Source: Planctomycetota bacterium
GTDB lineage: Bacteria > Planctomycetota > Planctomycetia > Pirellulales > Pirellulaceae
Assembly: GCA_029259935.1 (NCBI GenBank)
Contig: JAJDEH010000064.1
Span: forward strand, 1 to 23,678
Length of the DNA: 23,678 nucleotides
Reading direction: 5' to 3'
Shown here: positions 14,916 through 23,678 of the stretch, piece after piece
Position numbering within the stretch: the first letter of the stretch is position 1
How the letters are laid out: each line of letters opens with the position of its first letter
The notes under the pieces: generated by a model
Seen by the model: only the letters and a program-made list of their open reading frames with translations
Database searches by the model: none
Told to the model about the DNA's origin: nothing
Made by a program: the position numbers and the translations under genes

Positions 14916-17900
14916 ATGTACCGAGTTCATCTGCAATTGTTTCTGGTCATGTCCGCCAAATGCCTCTGCGTTTGCATGGTGATGTCGGCGTTTTCCGTCA
15001 CCTGGCTTTCGCGCGGGGATTGCGCCGAGACGGTCGAATTCGACGACCAGGCACTCGAATTCTTTGAGCGTGAAGTGCGGCCGCTGCTTGTCCGCCGTTG
15101 TTATGAATGTCACAGCTCGCGGAAGGACGAGCCCGACGGCGGCCTCCGACTGGATTCCCGCGCAACGATCCTGACGGGAGGCGATACGGGACCGGCGATT
15201 ACGCCCAAGGATTCGGAGAAAAGCCTACTGATCGACGCCATCAACTATGGCGAAGTCTATCAAATGCCGCCGAAGTCGAAGATGCCCGCGAAGGAGATCG
15301 CCATTCTGAAAAAATGGGTCGACATGGGGGCACCGTGGCCTGCGGAATCTGGTTCCCCGGCCGCCACCACCAAGAAGCATTTCGACCTGGCGGCTCGCAA
15401 GGACGGCCACTGGTGTTGGCAGCCGATCCGCTCGCCAGCACCGCCCCGCGTGACCAAGGCCGACTGGCCCACCTCGCCCATCGACTACTTCATTCTTTCT
15501 AGATTGGAACAGGAAGGATTGTCTCCCGCCGCTCCCGCGGCTCGGCGGACATTGTTGCGGCGTGCCTATTTGGATCTGATCGGGCTGCCGCCAACGCCCA
15601 AGAAAGTTGAAGCGTTCCTCGCCGATGATTCTCCGAAGGCTTTTGAAAACGTCGTCGACCGATTGCTGGATTCCGAGCACTTTGGCGAGCGTTGGGGCCG
15701 GCATTGGTTGGACCTCGTGCGTTATGCCGAATCGCGGGGGCACGAATTCGATCCGACCACGCCCAACGCCTATCAGTATCGCGACTACGTAATTCGAGCC
15801 TTCAACGCGGATGTGCCTTACGATCAGTTCGTTGTCGAGCATCTGGCGGGCGATCTGTTGGCGAAACCACGTCTGCATCCTCAACAGCAATTCAACGAGT
15901 CGATCCTGGCGACTGGGTTTTGGTTCTTGGGCGAGTGGGTGCATTCCCCCGTCGATATCCGCCAAGACGAATTGGACCGCTACGACAACATGCTCGACGT
16001 GATGAGCAAGACGTTTTTGGGCCTTACTCTCGCTTGTGCCCGGTGTCATGACCACAAGTTTGATGCGATCTTGCAACGCGACTACTATGCGATGTCGAGC
16101 TTCCTTCAGAGTTCGAATTATCGCTTGGCCCGCTTCGATTCGATGCAGCGGAATCAACAGGTTGCCCGCGATCTGGAACGGCTTGAACGGACGTCGGCGC
16201 GGGCCATTCCCCAAGCGATCCACGAAGCGCGAGAGCCGATGCTCGACCAATTGGCCGTATACCTATTGGCCGCCCGCGAAGCGCTCCAATCCTTGCCGGC
16301 TCCCAGTCCCTCGTCCGCCCAGGAAGTAATGATCGCCGACTTCGAAGACGCCACCTACGACGGCTGGAAGATCGAGGGCACCGCTTTTGGAGATCAACCG
16401 CAGACTCAAGAAACGATTGGCAAGTATCAAGGCGACGTCGGCGCGGCTGGCAAGTTCTTCGTCAATTCTCATAACCTGCGGCGCGAGGGCGGGCCGTCAG
16501 GCGACCCGCCGACGGGCCAGATGACCTCCGCGCCGTTCAAAGTGACCCGCCGCTTTCTGCGGATGCTGGTGGGCGGTGGGGCACATCGCAACCGAACGTG
16601 CGTGAATGTTTTGGTCGACGGAAAGGTCGTCGCCTCGCTGACCGGAAAGAACAACAACCGCATGGAGTTGCAGTGGGTCAACGTGGACCAACATCAAGAC
16701 AAACAGGCCCGGATTCAAATCGTGGATAATCACACGGGAGGCTGGGGAAATATTGGCGTCGACCACATCGTCCTCAGCAATGAAGGCCCTCCCAATGGTC
16801 AGCGAGTAGCCAACCTAGCGGAAAATCAACTCGCACACGTGCAGGAAATTGCCGAGCGGCAAGGGTTGGATGCCGCCATGATCGTGCGCTGGGTCGAACA
16901 TCTGCTAGCCGCCAAGACGCGGCCGGCCGATCCCTTGCACTACTGGGCCGCCGCCGCGCATGGCGATCCGGCGGGCGACATCTTGCAGCATGCCTGGAAG
17001 CCGAACGAACAGCCGTTGATCGAAATCCCAACGGAAGCGGTCACGATCGTCGATTATGCGAAGGTCGCTGATGGCGCATTCCTACAGGATGGGTCCACGT
17101 TCGGGTCCGCGCCGCGACAAGTGGGCGACCTGATGTTCGGTACCGAGGTCGATCGGCCGATCGTGGGCGTTCTGGCGCATGGCGCGGCCGTGTGTGATCC
17201 GGTTTGGCGGGGACTCCGCCTGGCAGGAGGACAGCAAAAGGATCATGGCAAGCTGGGGTCGTATCAGCGCAGCGGCCGAACTTTGCGAACTCCCAGCTTT
17301 ACGGTTAGCAGTGGGAAAATTTGGCTGCTAGTGAAGGGTGCCGGGACCAGCTATGCGGCAGTCGACTCCCACGCCACGATTGCTGGTCCGCTTCACGGAG
17401 CCCTCGTTGCGAAATGGGACCACGCCGACGGCGCGCCGCGCTGGGTGAATCACAATCTGTCAGCCTATGTCGGCCACCGCGTTCATTTGGAAATCACACC
17501 AGGCGACGCGACCGATCTGCAAGTGATGATGGCCGTGGATAGCCAAAATCCGCCCAAATTCAACCGAGATAAGACAAATCAAGTGCTTGTGGAAGCGGTC
17601 AACAGTGCAAAAACGCAGAGTGCCAGCGAACTCGCCAAGAGTCTTGAGGACCTGTTTAAGAAAGCGTCGCATCAATTTTCCAACGGCACGATTTCAGACG
17701 CCGACGCGGCCATCGAATGGGCCCGGCTGGCCAACTGGATGGTTCAGAATCAGCAATTATTCGTCATCCATGGCAGCGAAAGTGCCAAGGGACTCTCCGC
17801 CGCCTCGGCCAAGTTCATCGCGGAACGACAAAAGCTGGCCGCTTCGATTCAACACGAGTCGCGGATTGCCATGGCCATCATGGATGGCAGCCGAGAAGAA

Positions 17901-18890
17901 GAGTTGTTGTTGATTCGCGGGAATCCTAGAACCCCGGGTAAACCAGTGCGAGCCAGCTTCCTCACGGCGATCGGAGATCTCGGCCATCAGGTGCCGGAGG
18001 CGGGCAGCGGCCGCATGGCGCTGGCGAAATCCCTCATCGATCCCAACAATCCGCTCACTTCGCGCGTCATCGTCAATCGGCTGTGGCACCATTTGTTTGG
18101 ACGCGGAATCGTACCGTCGGTTGATAACTTCGGAGTGCTGGGGCAGGAGTCGACGCATCCCGAGCTGCTTGACTTTTTGGCAACGCGGTTCATGCAAGAA
18201 GGCTGGTCGATGAAGCGCATGATCAAGACGATGATGCTTTCCAGCACTTACCAAATGGCGAGCACCCCGAATCCGACCGGCACGGAAAAGGATCCGGGGA
18301 ACAAGCTATTGCACCGCATGAGAATCCGGCGTCTCCAGGGGGAAGCCATCCGCGACCAGATTCTGGCAATTAGCGGTCGTTTGGATCGGCGAATGTACGG
18401 ACCCAGCGTCGACGTGCATCTGACCAGCTTCATGCAGGGCCGCGGCCGACCGGGCCGCTCGGGACCGCTGGACGGAGCCGGTCGTCGCAGCATTTATGTC
18501 GGCATTCGGCGGAATTTCATCTCCCCCATGATGCTCACCTTCGATGCACCGATTCCGTTCACGACGATTGGACGACGCAACGTTTCCAATGTGCCTGCCC
18601 AAGCACTGATCTTGATGAACGACCCCTTCGTCGTCGACCAGGCACGCCTGTGGGCGAAACGGACGCTTGAGCAAGTCGATCGATCCGCCAAGCAACGAAT
18701 TGAGCGGCTGTATTTGGAGGCTTTTTGCCGCCCACCCAGTCAAGCGGAACTTTCCCAGGCCGTCGCTTTTCTAAAACAGCAGGCCGAATCGCACGGCATC
18801 CCCGCCGACCAAGCGGATCGAGACGAACGTGTTTGGGCTGACCTATGCCATGTATTGATGAACGTCAAAGAGTTTATCTATTTGAATTGA
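14916..18890 (+). CDS. Planctomycete cytochrome c/DUF1549/DUF1553 giant exported protein
   Basis: This 1324-residue protein has an N-terminal hydrophobic signal (about residues 8-31). A PSCyt1-type cytochrome domain follows, with CYECH (62-66) and a YQMPP Met as a possible haem ligand (117). Next is DUF1549 (about 180-400) with YFILSRLEQEGL, LIGLPPTP and a second CxxCH in CARCHDHKFDAI (374-382). Two beta-rich segments come next (about 474-622, starting DFEDATYDGW, and about 712-876), resembling carbohydrate-binding or jelly-roll modules. The C-terminal DUF1553 (about 1030-1324) has NPLTSRVIVNRLWHHLFG and ends VKEFIYLN. The function of this family is not established; the cytochrome and sugar-binding-like parts suggest a cell-surface redox or polysaccharide-related role. 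The start ATG at 14916 has a weak GAAG; the ATG at 14949 is an alternative. The DUF1501 partner gene follows after 70 nt. Confidence 0.92.
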   Translation: MYRVHLQLFLVMSAKCLCVCMVMSAFSVTWLSRGDCAETVEFDDQALEFFEREVRPLLVRRCYECHSSRKDEPDGGLRLDSRATILTGGDTGPAITPKDSEKSLLIDAINYGEVYQMPPKSKMPAKEIAILKKWVDMGAPWPAESGSPAATTKKHFDLAARKDGHWCWQPIRSPAPPRVTKADWPTSPIDYFILSRLEQEGLSPAAPAARRTLLRRAYLDLIGLPPTPKKVEAFLADDSPKAFENVVDRLLDSEHFGERWGRHWLDLVRYAESRGHEFDPTTPNAYQYRDYVIRAFNADVPYDQFVVEHLAGDLLAKPRLHPQQQFNESILATGFWFLGEWVHSPVDIRQDELDRYDNMLDVMSKTFLGLTLACARCHDHKFDAILQRDYYAMSSFLQSSNYRLARFDSMQRNQQVARDLERLERTSARAIPQAIHEAREPMLDQLAVYLLAAREALQSLPAPSPSSAQEVMIADFEDATYDGWKIEGTAFGDQPQTQETIGKYQGDVGAAGKFFVNSHNLRREGGPSGDPPTGQMTSAPFKVTRRFLRMLVGGGAHRNRTCVNVLVDGKVVASLTGKNNNRMELQWVNVDQHQDKQARIQIVDNHTGGWGNIGVDHIVLSNEGPPNGQRVANLAENQLAHVQEIAERQGLDAAMIVRWVEHLLAAKTRPADPLHYWAAAAHGDPAGDILQHAWKPNEQPLIEIPTEAVTIVDYAKVADGAFLQDGSTFGSAPRQVGDLMFGTEVDRPIVGVLAHGAAVCDPVWRGLRLAGGQQKDHGKLGSYQRSGRTLRTPSFTVSSGKIWLLVKGAGTSYAAVDSHATIAGPLHGALVAKWDHADGAPRWVNHNLSAYVGHRVHLEITPGDATDLQVMMAVDSQNPPKFNRDKTNQVLVEAVNSAKTQSASELAKSLEDLFKKASHQFSNGTISDADAAIEWARLANWMVQNQQLFVIHGSESAKGLSAASAKFIAERQKLAASIQHESRIAMAIMDGSREEELLLIRGNPRTPGKPVRASFLTAIGDLGHQVPEAGSGRMALAKSLIDPNNPLTSRVIVNRLWHHLFGRGIVPSVDNFGVLGQESTHPELLDFLATRFMQEGWSMKRMIKTMMLSSTYQMASTPNPTGTEKDPGNKLLHRMRIRRLQGEAIRDQILAISGRLDRRMYGPSVDVHLTSFMQGRGRPGRSGPLDGAGRRSIYVGIRRNFISPMMLTFDAPIPFTTIGRRNVSNVPAQALILMNDPFVVDQARLWAKRTLEQVDRSAKQRIERLYLEAFCRPPSQAELSQAVAFLKQQAESHGIPADQADRDERVWADLCHVLMNVKEFIYLN

Positions 18891-18960
18891 CGACTTGACT
18901 TGACGACGCGGTGTCTCGAGCGAATGCAACTCGTTGACAAGCTTTGAAAGGACTAAGTGC

Positions 18961-20415
18961 ATGTTTCCATGCGGCCGATATTCGACACCGACATTGACAC
19001 GACGAGCGATGCTGGGCCGCTGTGCAAACGGCTTTGGCGCGGTCGCTTTGTCGGCGCTCTTGGGGGAGTCCCAGTTCACCCTCGGCAATGAGGCCGCCAC
19101 GGCGTCGGCTGGCGCGAAAAAGAGTCCTTGGCAACCAAAGCCCGCGCACCACGAGCCAAAGGCGCGGCGAGTGATTTACCTGTACATGGACGGCGGACCG
19201 TCGCAGGTTGACACCTTTGATCCTAAACCTCGGCTGCTGCAAGACCACGGCAAGCCGTTTTCCATGAAGATCGAACCGACACAATTCAACAACATTGGCA
19301 AGTCGTTCGGCTCGCCGTGGAAGTTCAACCAGTACGGCCAAAGCGGGATCCCGGTCAGCGACCTGTTTCCTCACGTCGCCAAACACGTGGACGAAATGAG
19401 CGTGGTTCGTTCAATGACGTCCAAGTTTTCCGAACACACCAACGGAAATTACTTCCTGCACACCGGCATCGGCCAGCAGGGAAGACCCAGCATGGGTGCT
19501 TGGATTGGATATGGTCTGGGGAGCGAATGTCAAAATTTGCCCGGATTCGTCGTCTTGAATGGAGGCTTGATTCCGCCCGGGGGACTGGATTGTTTTAACA
19601 GCGGCTTTTTGCCCGCGACCTATCAAGGTTCCATCTTCAATTCCAACGATCCGCCCGTGGCCAATATCCGCCGCACCGAGCGCTCGGATGCGCTACAACG
19701 CAACAAACTGGCTCTACTCAACAAACTCGATCAGGGTGTATTGGACCGCGTTGGCCGCGTCGACCAGCTTGAATCGGCCATTTCGAATTACGAAATGGCT
19801 TATCGAATGCAAGTCGCCGTTCCCGATCTGATGGCGCTCGACAAGGAGACTGCGGCAACCAAGGAAATGTACGGTCTTGAACAAAAGACCAAAGGCACCG
19901 CAACCTTTGGCCGGCAATGCCTGATTGCTCGCCGGCTAATCGAGCGTGGCGTGCGGTTTATCGAATTGACTTGCCCCAGCGTGGGGCACGACCGCTGGGA
20001 CCAACACGGCAACCTCAAGAAAGGCCATAAGGAAAATGCGCTCGCCGTCGACCAACCGATTGCGGCGCTGCTAACGGACCTCAAGCAGCGCGACCTGCTC
20101 AAAGATACCTTGGTCGTCTGGTCCGGCGAATTCGGTCGTACGCCATTCGCCCAAGGTTCCAACGGACGCGATCATAATCCGTATGGTTTCAGTTTGTGGA
20201 TGGCGGGCGGAGGAATCAAAGGCGGAACGATTTTCGGGGCAACCGACGAATACGGATACAAGGCGGTGGAAAACCGTCTGGAGATTCATGATCTGCATGC
20301 CACCATGCTGCACCTGCTGGGCATGGACCATACCAAGCTGACCTTTCGATTCAGCGGGCGGGACATGCGATTGACCGATGTCCATGGCAATCTGATCAAG
20401 GACATTCTCGCCTAG
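18961..20415 (+). CDS. DUF1501 family protein with Tat signal
   Basis: This 484-residue protein belongs to the DUF1501 family, related in fold to alkaline phosphatase/sulfatase enzymes. The start at 18961 has AAAGGA 8 nt upstream and puts the twin-arginine motif TRRAMLGR (residues 13-20) before a hydrophobic stretch, so it is likely exported folded by Tat. Family landmarks are VIYLYMDGGPSQVDTFDPKP near the N-terminus, VRFIELTCPSVGHDRWDQHG in the middle, and WSGEFGRTPFAQGSNGRDHNP with metal-ligand-like Asp/His residues near the C-terminus. An earlier in-frame ATG at 18934 is less likely. In planctomycetes this family is habitually encoded directly after a DUF1549/DUF1553 gene, as here, implying joint function. 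The biochemical activity is not established. Confidence 0.93.
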   Translation: MFPCGRYSTPTLTRRAMLGRCANGFGAVALSALLGESQFTLGNEAATASAGAKKSPWQPKPAHHEPKARRVIYLYMDGGPSQVDTFDPKPRLLQDHGKPFSMKIEPTQFNNIGKSFGSPWKFNQYGQSGIPVSDLFPHVAKHVDEMSVVRSMTSKFSEHTNGNYFLHTGIGQQGRPSMGAWIGYGLGSECQNLPGFVVLNGGLIPPGGLDCFNSGFLPATYQGSIFNSNDPPVANIRRTERSDALQRNKLALLNKLDQGVLDRVGRVDQLESAISNYEMAYRMQVAVPDLMALDKETAATKEMYGLEQKTKGTATFGRQCLIARRLIERGVRFIELTCPSVGHDRWDQHGNLKKGHKENALAVDQPIAALLTDLKQRDLLKDTLVVWSGEFGRTPFAQGSNGRDHNPYGFSLWMAGGGIKGGTIFGATDEYGYKAVENRLEIHDLHATMLHLLGMDHTKLTFRFSGRDMRLTDVHGNLIKDILA

Positions 20416-20476
20416 TGTGATAGCCTGGAAGAGAACTCTCAGTGGAGGCGACCGAGAACGTCGCGATTGAAACTCG

Positions 20477-21073
20477 ATGCCGCAATTGAAATATCGATGT
20501 CCCTATTGTTCGACGATGATCGACCATCGCCCGGAACTGGCGGGCGATCGCGTTGCCTGTTCGAGCTGCCACGGCGAGTACTTCGAGCCCACCGATCCCT
20601 TGCCTGGTGTTTTGCCGGAAAAGGTCCCCAGCTTCGAACCCGAGAATGTCCGGCCGTCCGCTCCAACGGTGGTGGCCGCACCCGTATCGAATCAAACCGT
20701 TTTGAATCAAGTCGTTTCGAGTCAGCCGATTCCGGACCAACCGGTGCCGAATCTAACAGTGCCGAATCTAACAGTGCCGAATCAAATGGTGCCAAATCAG
20801 CCGGTGCCAAACCAGCCAGTGGCACCGCCGGCCGCCGTCAGTCCGATCAAAGAAAACCTTGAGCCCTTCGACATGGTGATGGAGATGAAGCGGCGCGGGA
20901 ATCAAGCCGTGATGATCTCGATGTCGCCCGGCAATCCCAACGATGCCAGCGTCGTATTTTCCGACAACCTCACGCCAGATCAGGTGAATGACGTCATTCT
21001 GCGGATCGCCGTCAGCATTATGGAAACCCAGTGGCCTGACGTGTATCAGCTTGTCGCCGGCCGCCTGAGATAG
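20477..21073 (+). CDS. Zinc-ribbon protein with pentapeptide-repeat linker, unknown function
   Basis: This 198-residue protein has three parts. The first is an N-terminal zinc ribbon with Cys8/Cys11 (CPYC) and Cys28/Cys31 (CSSC), a form common at planctomycete N-termini. The second is a linker of nine five-residue units of the form V-P-N-Q-P (residues 70-114). The third is a C-terminal domain of about 70 residues (LEPFDMVMEMKRRGNQAVM onwards, ending VYQLVAGRLR) that I do not recognise. There is no signal peptide or membrane helix, so it is probably cytoplasmic. The ATG at 20477 has no good ribosome site. It follows the DUF1501 gene by 61 nt and precedes greA by about 180 nt. The CDS is credible because both ends are non-repetitive and protein-like. 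Confidence 0.75.
   Translation: MPQLKYRCPYCSTMIDHRPELAGDRVACSSCHGEYFEPTDPLPGVLPEKVPSFEPENVRPSAPTVVAAPVSNQTVLNQVVSSQPIPDQPVPNLTVPNLTVPNQMVPNQPVPNQPVAPPAAVSPIKENLEPFDMVMEMKRRGNQAVMISMSPGNPNDASVVFSDNLTPDQVNDVILRIAVSIMETQWPDVYQLVAGRLR
20684..20818 (+). repeat. 15-bp coding tandem repeat, nine units
   Basis: Nine 15-bp units encode VSNQT, VLNQV, VSSQP, IPDQP, VPNLT, VPNLT, VPNQM, VPNQP and VPNQP. Units 5 and 6 are identical in DNA (GTGCCGAATCTAACA), which points to recent slippage, while the first units have diverged. The repeat keeps several other frames open on both strands, producing spurious reading frames. Confidence 0.9.
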
Positions 21074-21156
21074 TATTGGCAGCCTAGCAGACGCGGCGAG
21101 CAAAAGTGGCCCGCCATTTGGAGGGTGCCACGTGTCCAAATCGGGTCATTTTCGCC

Positions 21157-21185
21157 TTTACATGCGGCGGAGAATGCGACAAAAT
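21157..21185 (+). promoter_or_regulatory. Candidate sigma-70 promoter of greA
   Basis: TTTACA (21157-21162, five of six -35 positions) is separated by 17 nt from CAAAAT (21180-21185, four of six -10 positions), about 75 nt upstream of the greA start. Spacing is ideal and the region is AT-richer than its surroundings. Identified by pattern only. Confidence 0.35.
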
Positions 21186-21257
21186 ATCTCCTAACTTTAA
21201 CACTTTTCAGGCGGCCGCCACTTGTGGTAGGTCGTTGTTTTTTTCGGAGTGGTAGAT

Positions 21258-21737
21258 ATGTTCGACATGGTCCCAATGTCACGGCAGGGATACGACAAAC
21301 TCAAGGCCGACGTCGAACGTATGGAAAACGACGAGATGCCCCTTATCGCCGAGAAGATCGCGGCGGCACGCGACGAAGGCGATCTCAAGGAAAATGCCGA
21401 GTACCATGCCCAGCGCGAGGCACAGGGCTTGCTGCAAGCCAAGATTAACCTGATCAAGGACAAGCTGTCTCGCGCGTCGATTATCGACATGAGTCAGCTT
21501 CCCAAGGATGAGGTTGCCTTCGGAGCCACTGTCCGCGTCATGGATATCGATCTCGACGAAGAGGAAGAAATCACGTTGGTTGGTGCCGGTGAAGAAGATT
21601 ACGACACCGGAAAATATCTAATCACCAGCCCCGTCGGCCAAGGCTTGTTGGGCAAGAAGATCGGCGAAAAAGTTGAGATTCCCGTTCCGAAGGGAACCAT
21701 CAATTTCGAAGTCCTCGATATCAACTACAACTTCTAA
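21258..21737 (+). CDS. greA: Transcription elongation factor GreA
   Basis: GreA enters the secondary channel of RNA polymerase and stimulates cleavage of backtracked RNA. The product is 159 residues, close to the usual length of about 158. The N-terminal coiled coil carries the tip motif [18 protein letters not shown], with Asp42 and Glu45 in the positions of the catalytic acidic residues. The C-terminal FKBP-like domain includes [22 protein letters not shown] and ends with [21 protein letters not shown]. The start at 21258 is preferred over the GTG at 21249 because CGGAG lies 8 nt before it. It appears to be monocistronic, with its own candidate promoter. Confidence 0.96.
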   Translation: MFDMVPMSRQGYDKLKADVERMENDEMPLIAEKIAAARDEGDLKENAEYHAQREAQGLLQAKINLIKDKLSRASIIDMSQLPKDEVAFGATVRVMDIDLDEEEEITLVGAGEEDYDTGKYLITSPVGQGLLGKKIGEKVEIPVPKGTINFEVLDINYNF

Positions 21738-21938
21738 CGAGCCAGTGCCCGTGGGCCGTTGTTGACACCGGAACCCAATTACGGCGAAGTTTCCATTCGT
21801 TTTGCTTGGCCGGTTCCCGCTGTTGAAATTGGCGAAGATCCACCGAATTCAGCCTTCGTTGACCCTTATCCCGCATCCGCCTAGAATCGACTGGGCATCC
21901 CGCGGTGTTTGGCATCCATTTACCCTCAGGACATCAAC

Positions 21939-22589
21939 ATGGACCCTTTGCATTTTTGTATCGCCGTGGGTCCGTTGGCAATTTACTTGTTGGTCTTGGG
22001 CATTATCAATCTTTCGCGGCGGCCGTTTGTCACTTCGGGCGGTCGTGATACGGCGGCGCTAGGGGTCGCTGTCGGCGGATTCGCGCTGGCCGGCCCGATT
22101 GAATTATTCTTGCCCGATCTTGCCGCGCAGCGGTTCGGGCCTTGGGTGTGGCTGCTCTTGCTTATGCTTTATGGGCTCTGCCTGACGCTGGTGGTGCTGC
22201 TCGTTCGGCCGCGCCTCGTGGTATACAACACGACCGTGGATCAGTTGCGCCCAATTCTTGCCACGGTGGCCTCCGAGTTGGACAAGGACGCGCGGTGGGC
22301 GGGAGAGTGCCTGGTCATTCCCAAGCTTGGCATCCAACTGAATGTTGAAGCTTTTTCCGTGTTGCGAAACGTGCAAATCGTCTCGGCCGGTCCCCGGCAA
22401 AACTACCACGGATGGCAATATCTAGAGAACGAATTGAGCAAGGCGCTGCGCCGCATCAATAATGTGCCGAATGTCTCCGGCTTTCTTTTCATTTCCTGCG
22501 GCGTTGTAATCTTCTCCATCGCCACGCTGTGGATGCTCACGGATCAGCAGGCCGTCGCGCAGGCGCTGAATGAAATACTGCGTCGCTAG
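21939..22589 (+). CDS. Four-helix membrane protein of unknown function
   Basis: The 216-residue product has three N-terminal hydrophobic helices (about residues 6-24, 37-58 and 68-90), a soluble domain of about 90 residues (95-180, with WAGECLVIPKLGIQLNVEAF), and a final helix at about 180-200. The start at 21939 is supported by AGGA 7 nt upstream; an earlier in-frame ATG at 21909 lacks this. I recognise no family. It lies 201 nt after greA and ends 38 nt from the stop of the convergent flippase-like gene, so the two transcripts probably overlap or share a terminator region. Confidence 0.75.
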   Translation: MDPLHFCIAVGPLAIYLLVLGIINLSRRPFVTSGGRDTAALGVAVGGFALAGPIELFLPDLAAQRFGPWVWLLLLMLYGLCLTLVVLLVRPRLVVYNTTVDQLRPILATVASELDKDARWAGECLVIPKLGIQLNVEAFSVLRNVQIVSAGPRQNYHGWQYLENELSKALRRINNVPNVSGFLFISCGVVIFSIATLWMLTDQQAVAQALNEILRR

Positions 22590-22627
22590 GATTCCGTTGC
22601 GGCTTGGTTTTACGTCTTGAAAAAAAT

Positions 22628-23678
22628 CTAGGATGCCGTGGGAGCCTGCTCTTCGAGGATCCGTTCTTCATTCGGCTCCCATTCTTCCGACTGTTCGGCT
22701 TCGTGCATCCACTGAGTCACTTGCCGTCGGCTGACTAAATAGAATACCACGCCGACCGCCGCGATCAGCAGCGTGATCACTCGATAGCCCAAGGCGATTA
22801 CAAAGCCCTGTCCTTCGATCATGGCTTGGGTCGAGACGCCCCGGTAGAGCGAGTCGAGTACCAATTCAAAAGCTCCTAGTCCTCCGGGCAACGGGATCGC
22901 GCCGGCCAGCAGCGAAATCGGCACAATCACAAAGTGCGTGGTCAATGAAGGCTGACCGCCCGGCAAGGCTCCAGCAATTAGATACACGCTGAAAACGTTC
23001 ATGGCATGTACCAGTAGGCTCATGGCGACACTGATCACCAGCACGCCCACTCGGCGGCGGTAAACGCGCACGGCGATTTCAAGCCTGGCGATGACCCAAG
23101 CCAGTCTCGGGATCCGTGCCAGGGACTTCACCAGCGAACTGGCGAACGACCCCGGCAACATCGCCAAGGCGAAACAAACAAAGCCGGCCATCGTGACCCC
23201 GAAAGCAATTTGGCCCGTCCGTTGCACCGCAAGCAATTGCTGAGAGTCGCGCGCGATAATTGCCGAAAAATCCATGTTGAAAAACGCGATACTGGCGACG
23301 ATAAACAGGGCGAACAGTCCGATGATCCGATCCAACAGCACCGAGGCGACGACTTCGGTTCGACGTCCGGGGAACTGCCGTGAAATGAAAACCGCTTTGA
23401 GCGCGTCGCCCCCGACGACCCCCAGCGTGAAGAAGTTCAGCAAATACCCCATGAATCCCAGCCGGAACGCGTCCTTGAGCTGAAAGGGAATCGACAAGGC
23501 CCGCACCAACAAAAACCAGCGAACGTAGGTCAGCGAGACGGCGGCCATGGCGATCGCGCAGGCACCCACGAGCAGTCCCCAGTTTTTTTCTTGATCCTTG
23601 AGTTGATTGAAGGCATCGTCTTGCTGGGCCCGATAAAACAGAAACCCGAGAATGGCGAACGAGATGCCGAATTTCAGC
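22628..23678 (-). CDS. Lysylphosphatidylglycerol synthase TM-region / flippase-like membrane protein, 5' end outside window
   Basis: The frame is open to the window edge, giving at least 349 residues, so the N-terminus is missing. The sequence is a multi-helix membrane protein of the LPG_synthase_TM family (PF03706, formerly UPF0104). Typical features are a helix followed by R-x-LSIPF, NFFTLGVVGGDALKA, ASVLLDRIIGLFAL, a late SLLAGAIPLPGGLGAFE, and a charged cytoplasmic C-terminal tail rich in Glu. In MprF this region flips aminoacylated lipids, but stand-alone members such as this one have no synthase domain visible and are thought to move other lipids or lipid-linked sugars. No adjacent glycosyltransferase is in view, so the substrate is unknown. 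Confidence 0.88.
   Translation of the reverse strand, partial: LKFGISFAILGFLFYRAQQDDAFNQLKDQEKNWGLLVGACAIAMAAVSLTYVRWFLLVRALSIPFQLKDAFRLGFMGYLLNFFTLGVVGGDALKAVFISRQFPGRRTEVVASVLLDRIIGLFALFIVASIAFFNMDFSAIIARDSQQLLAVQRTGQIAFGVTMAGFVCFALAMLPGSFASSLVKSLARIPRLAWVIARLEIAVRVYRRRVGVLVISVAMSLLVHAMNVFSVYLIAGALPGGQPSLTTHFVIVPISLLAGAIPLPGGLGAFELVLDSLYRGVSTQAMIEGQGFVIALGYRVITLLIAAVGVVFYLVSRRQVTQWMHEAEQSEEWEPNEERILEEQAPTAS

Noticed and set aside
14582..14917. 111-codon minus-strand open frame upstream of the second CBS gene
   Set aside because: No ribosome site or recognisable domain, and it occupies the whole divergent promoter region.
18887..18907. TTGACGAC repeated with a 13-bp period between the DUF1553 and DUF1501 genes
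   Set aside because: Two short copies only, beginning inside the stop codon; likely slippage rather than a promoter or operator.
20439..20825. Antisense frame with pentapeptide-like repeats (LDSALLDSA) over the zinc-ribbon gene
   Set aside because: It is an artefact of the 15-bp repeat, which keeps several frames open; the sense frame has non-repetitive protein-like ends.

Overview
The window looks like chromosomal DNA of a planctomycete, probably Pirellulales-like. The main evidence is a giant Planctomycete-cytochrome/DUF1549/DUF1553 protein followed by a Tat-exported DUF1501 protein. Supporting evidence is the small basic protein known only from Planctomycetes, Verrucomicrobia and Chlamydiae, a ceramidase-domain paralogue, and a stray N-terminus of the 'RRWF.FSLRT' type common in this phylum. 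Base composition is moderately GC-rich. Shine-Dalgarno sites are present but often weak, and GTG starts occur. I saw no rRNA, tRNA, CRISPR array, transposase or phage module.

Layout: (1) Positions 1-1562, plus strand: the 3' part of a TPR-repeat protein and a small two-helix membrane protein. (2) 1789-6747, minus strand: in transcription order, a nucleotidyltransferase-fold protein and an ABC exporter as a tight pair, then the small basic protein, then a secreted ceramidase-like enzyme. (3) 7129-10098, plus strand: M20 metallopeptidase/deacylase, sulfotransferase and GNAT acetyltransferase. (4) 10099-10553: a gene-poor stretch with a minus-strand terminator and two apparent gene fragments. 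(5) 10554-14572, minus strand: CBS-pair protein, CPBP intramembrane protease, second CBS-pair protein and an Ada-like AraC/alkyltransferase. (6) 14916-22589, plus strand: the DUF1553-DUF1501 pair, a zinc-ribbon protein with a pentapeptide-repeat linker, greA and a four-helix membrane protein. (7) 22628 to the end, minus strand: a flippase-like membrane protein whose 5' end lies outside the window.

Most genes look like ordinary chromosomal functions. The best candidates for joint function are the nucleotidyltransferase/ABC-exporter pair, the CBS-CPBP-CBS cluster and the DUF1553-DUF1501 pair. I did not find a convincing new multi-gene system. The most unusual signals are a ceramidase-domain protein with Asn where the catalytic Ser is expected, a coding-like in-frame tail behind the amber stop of one CBS gene, a perfect hairpin just before the ribosome site of the CPBP protease gene, and the decayed region at 10.1-10.55 kb.
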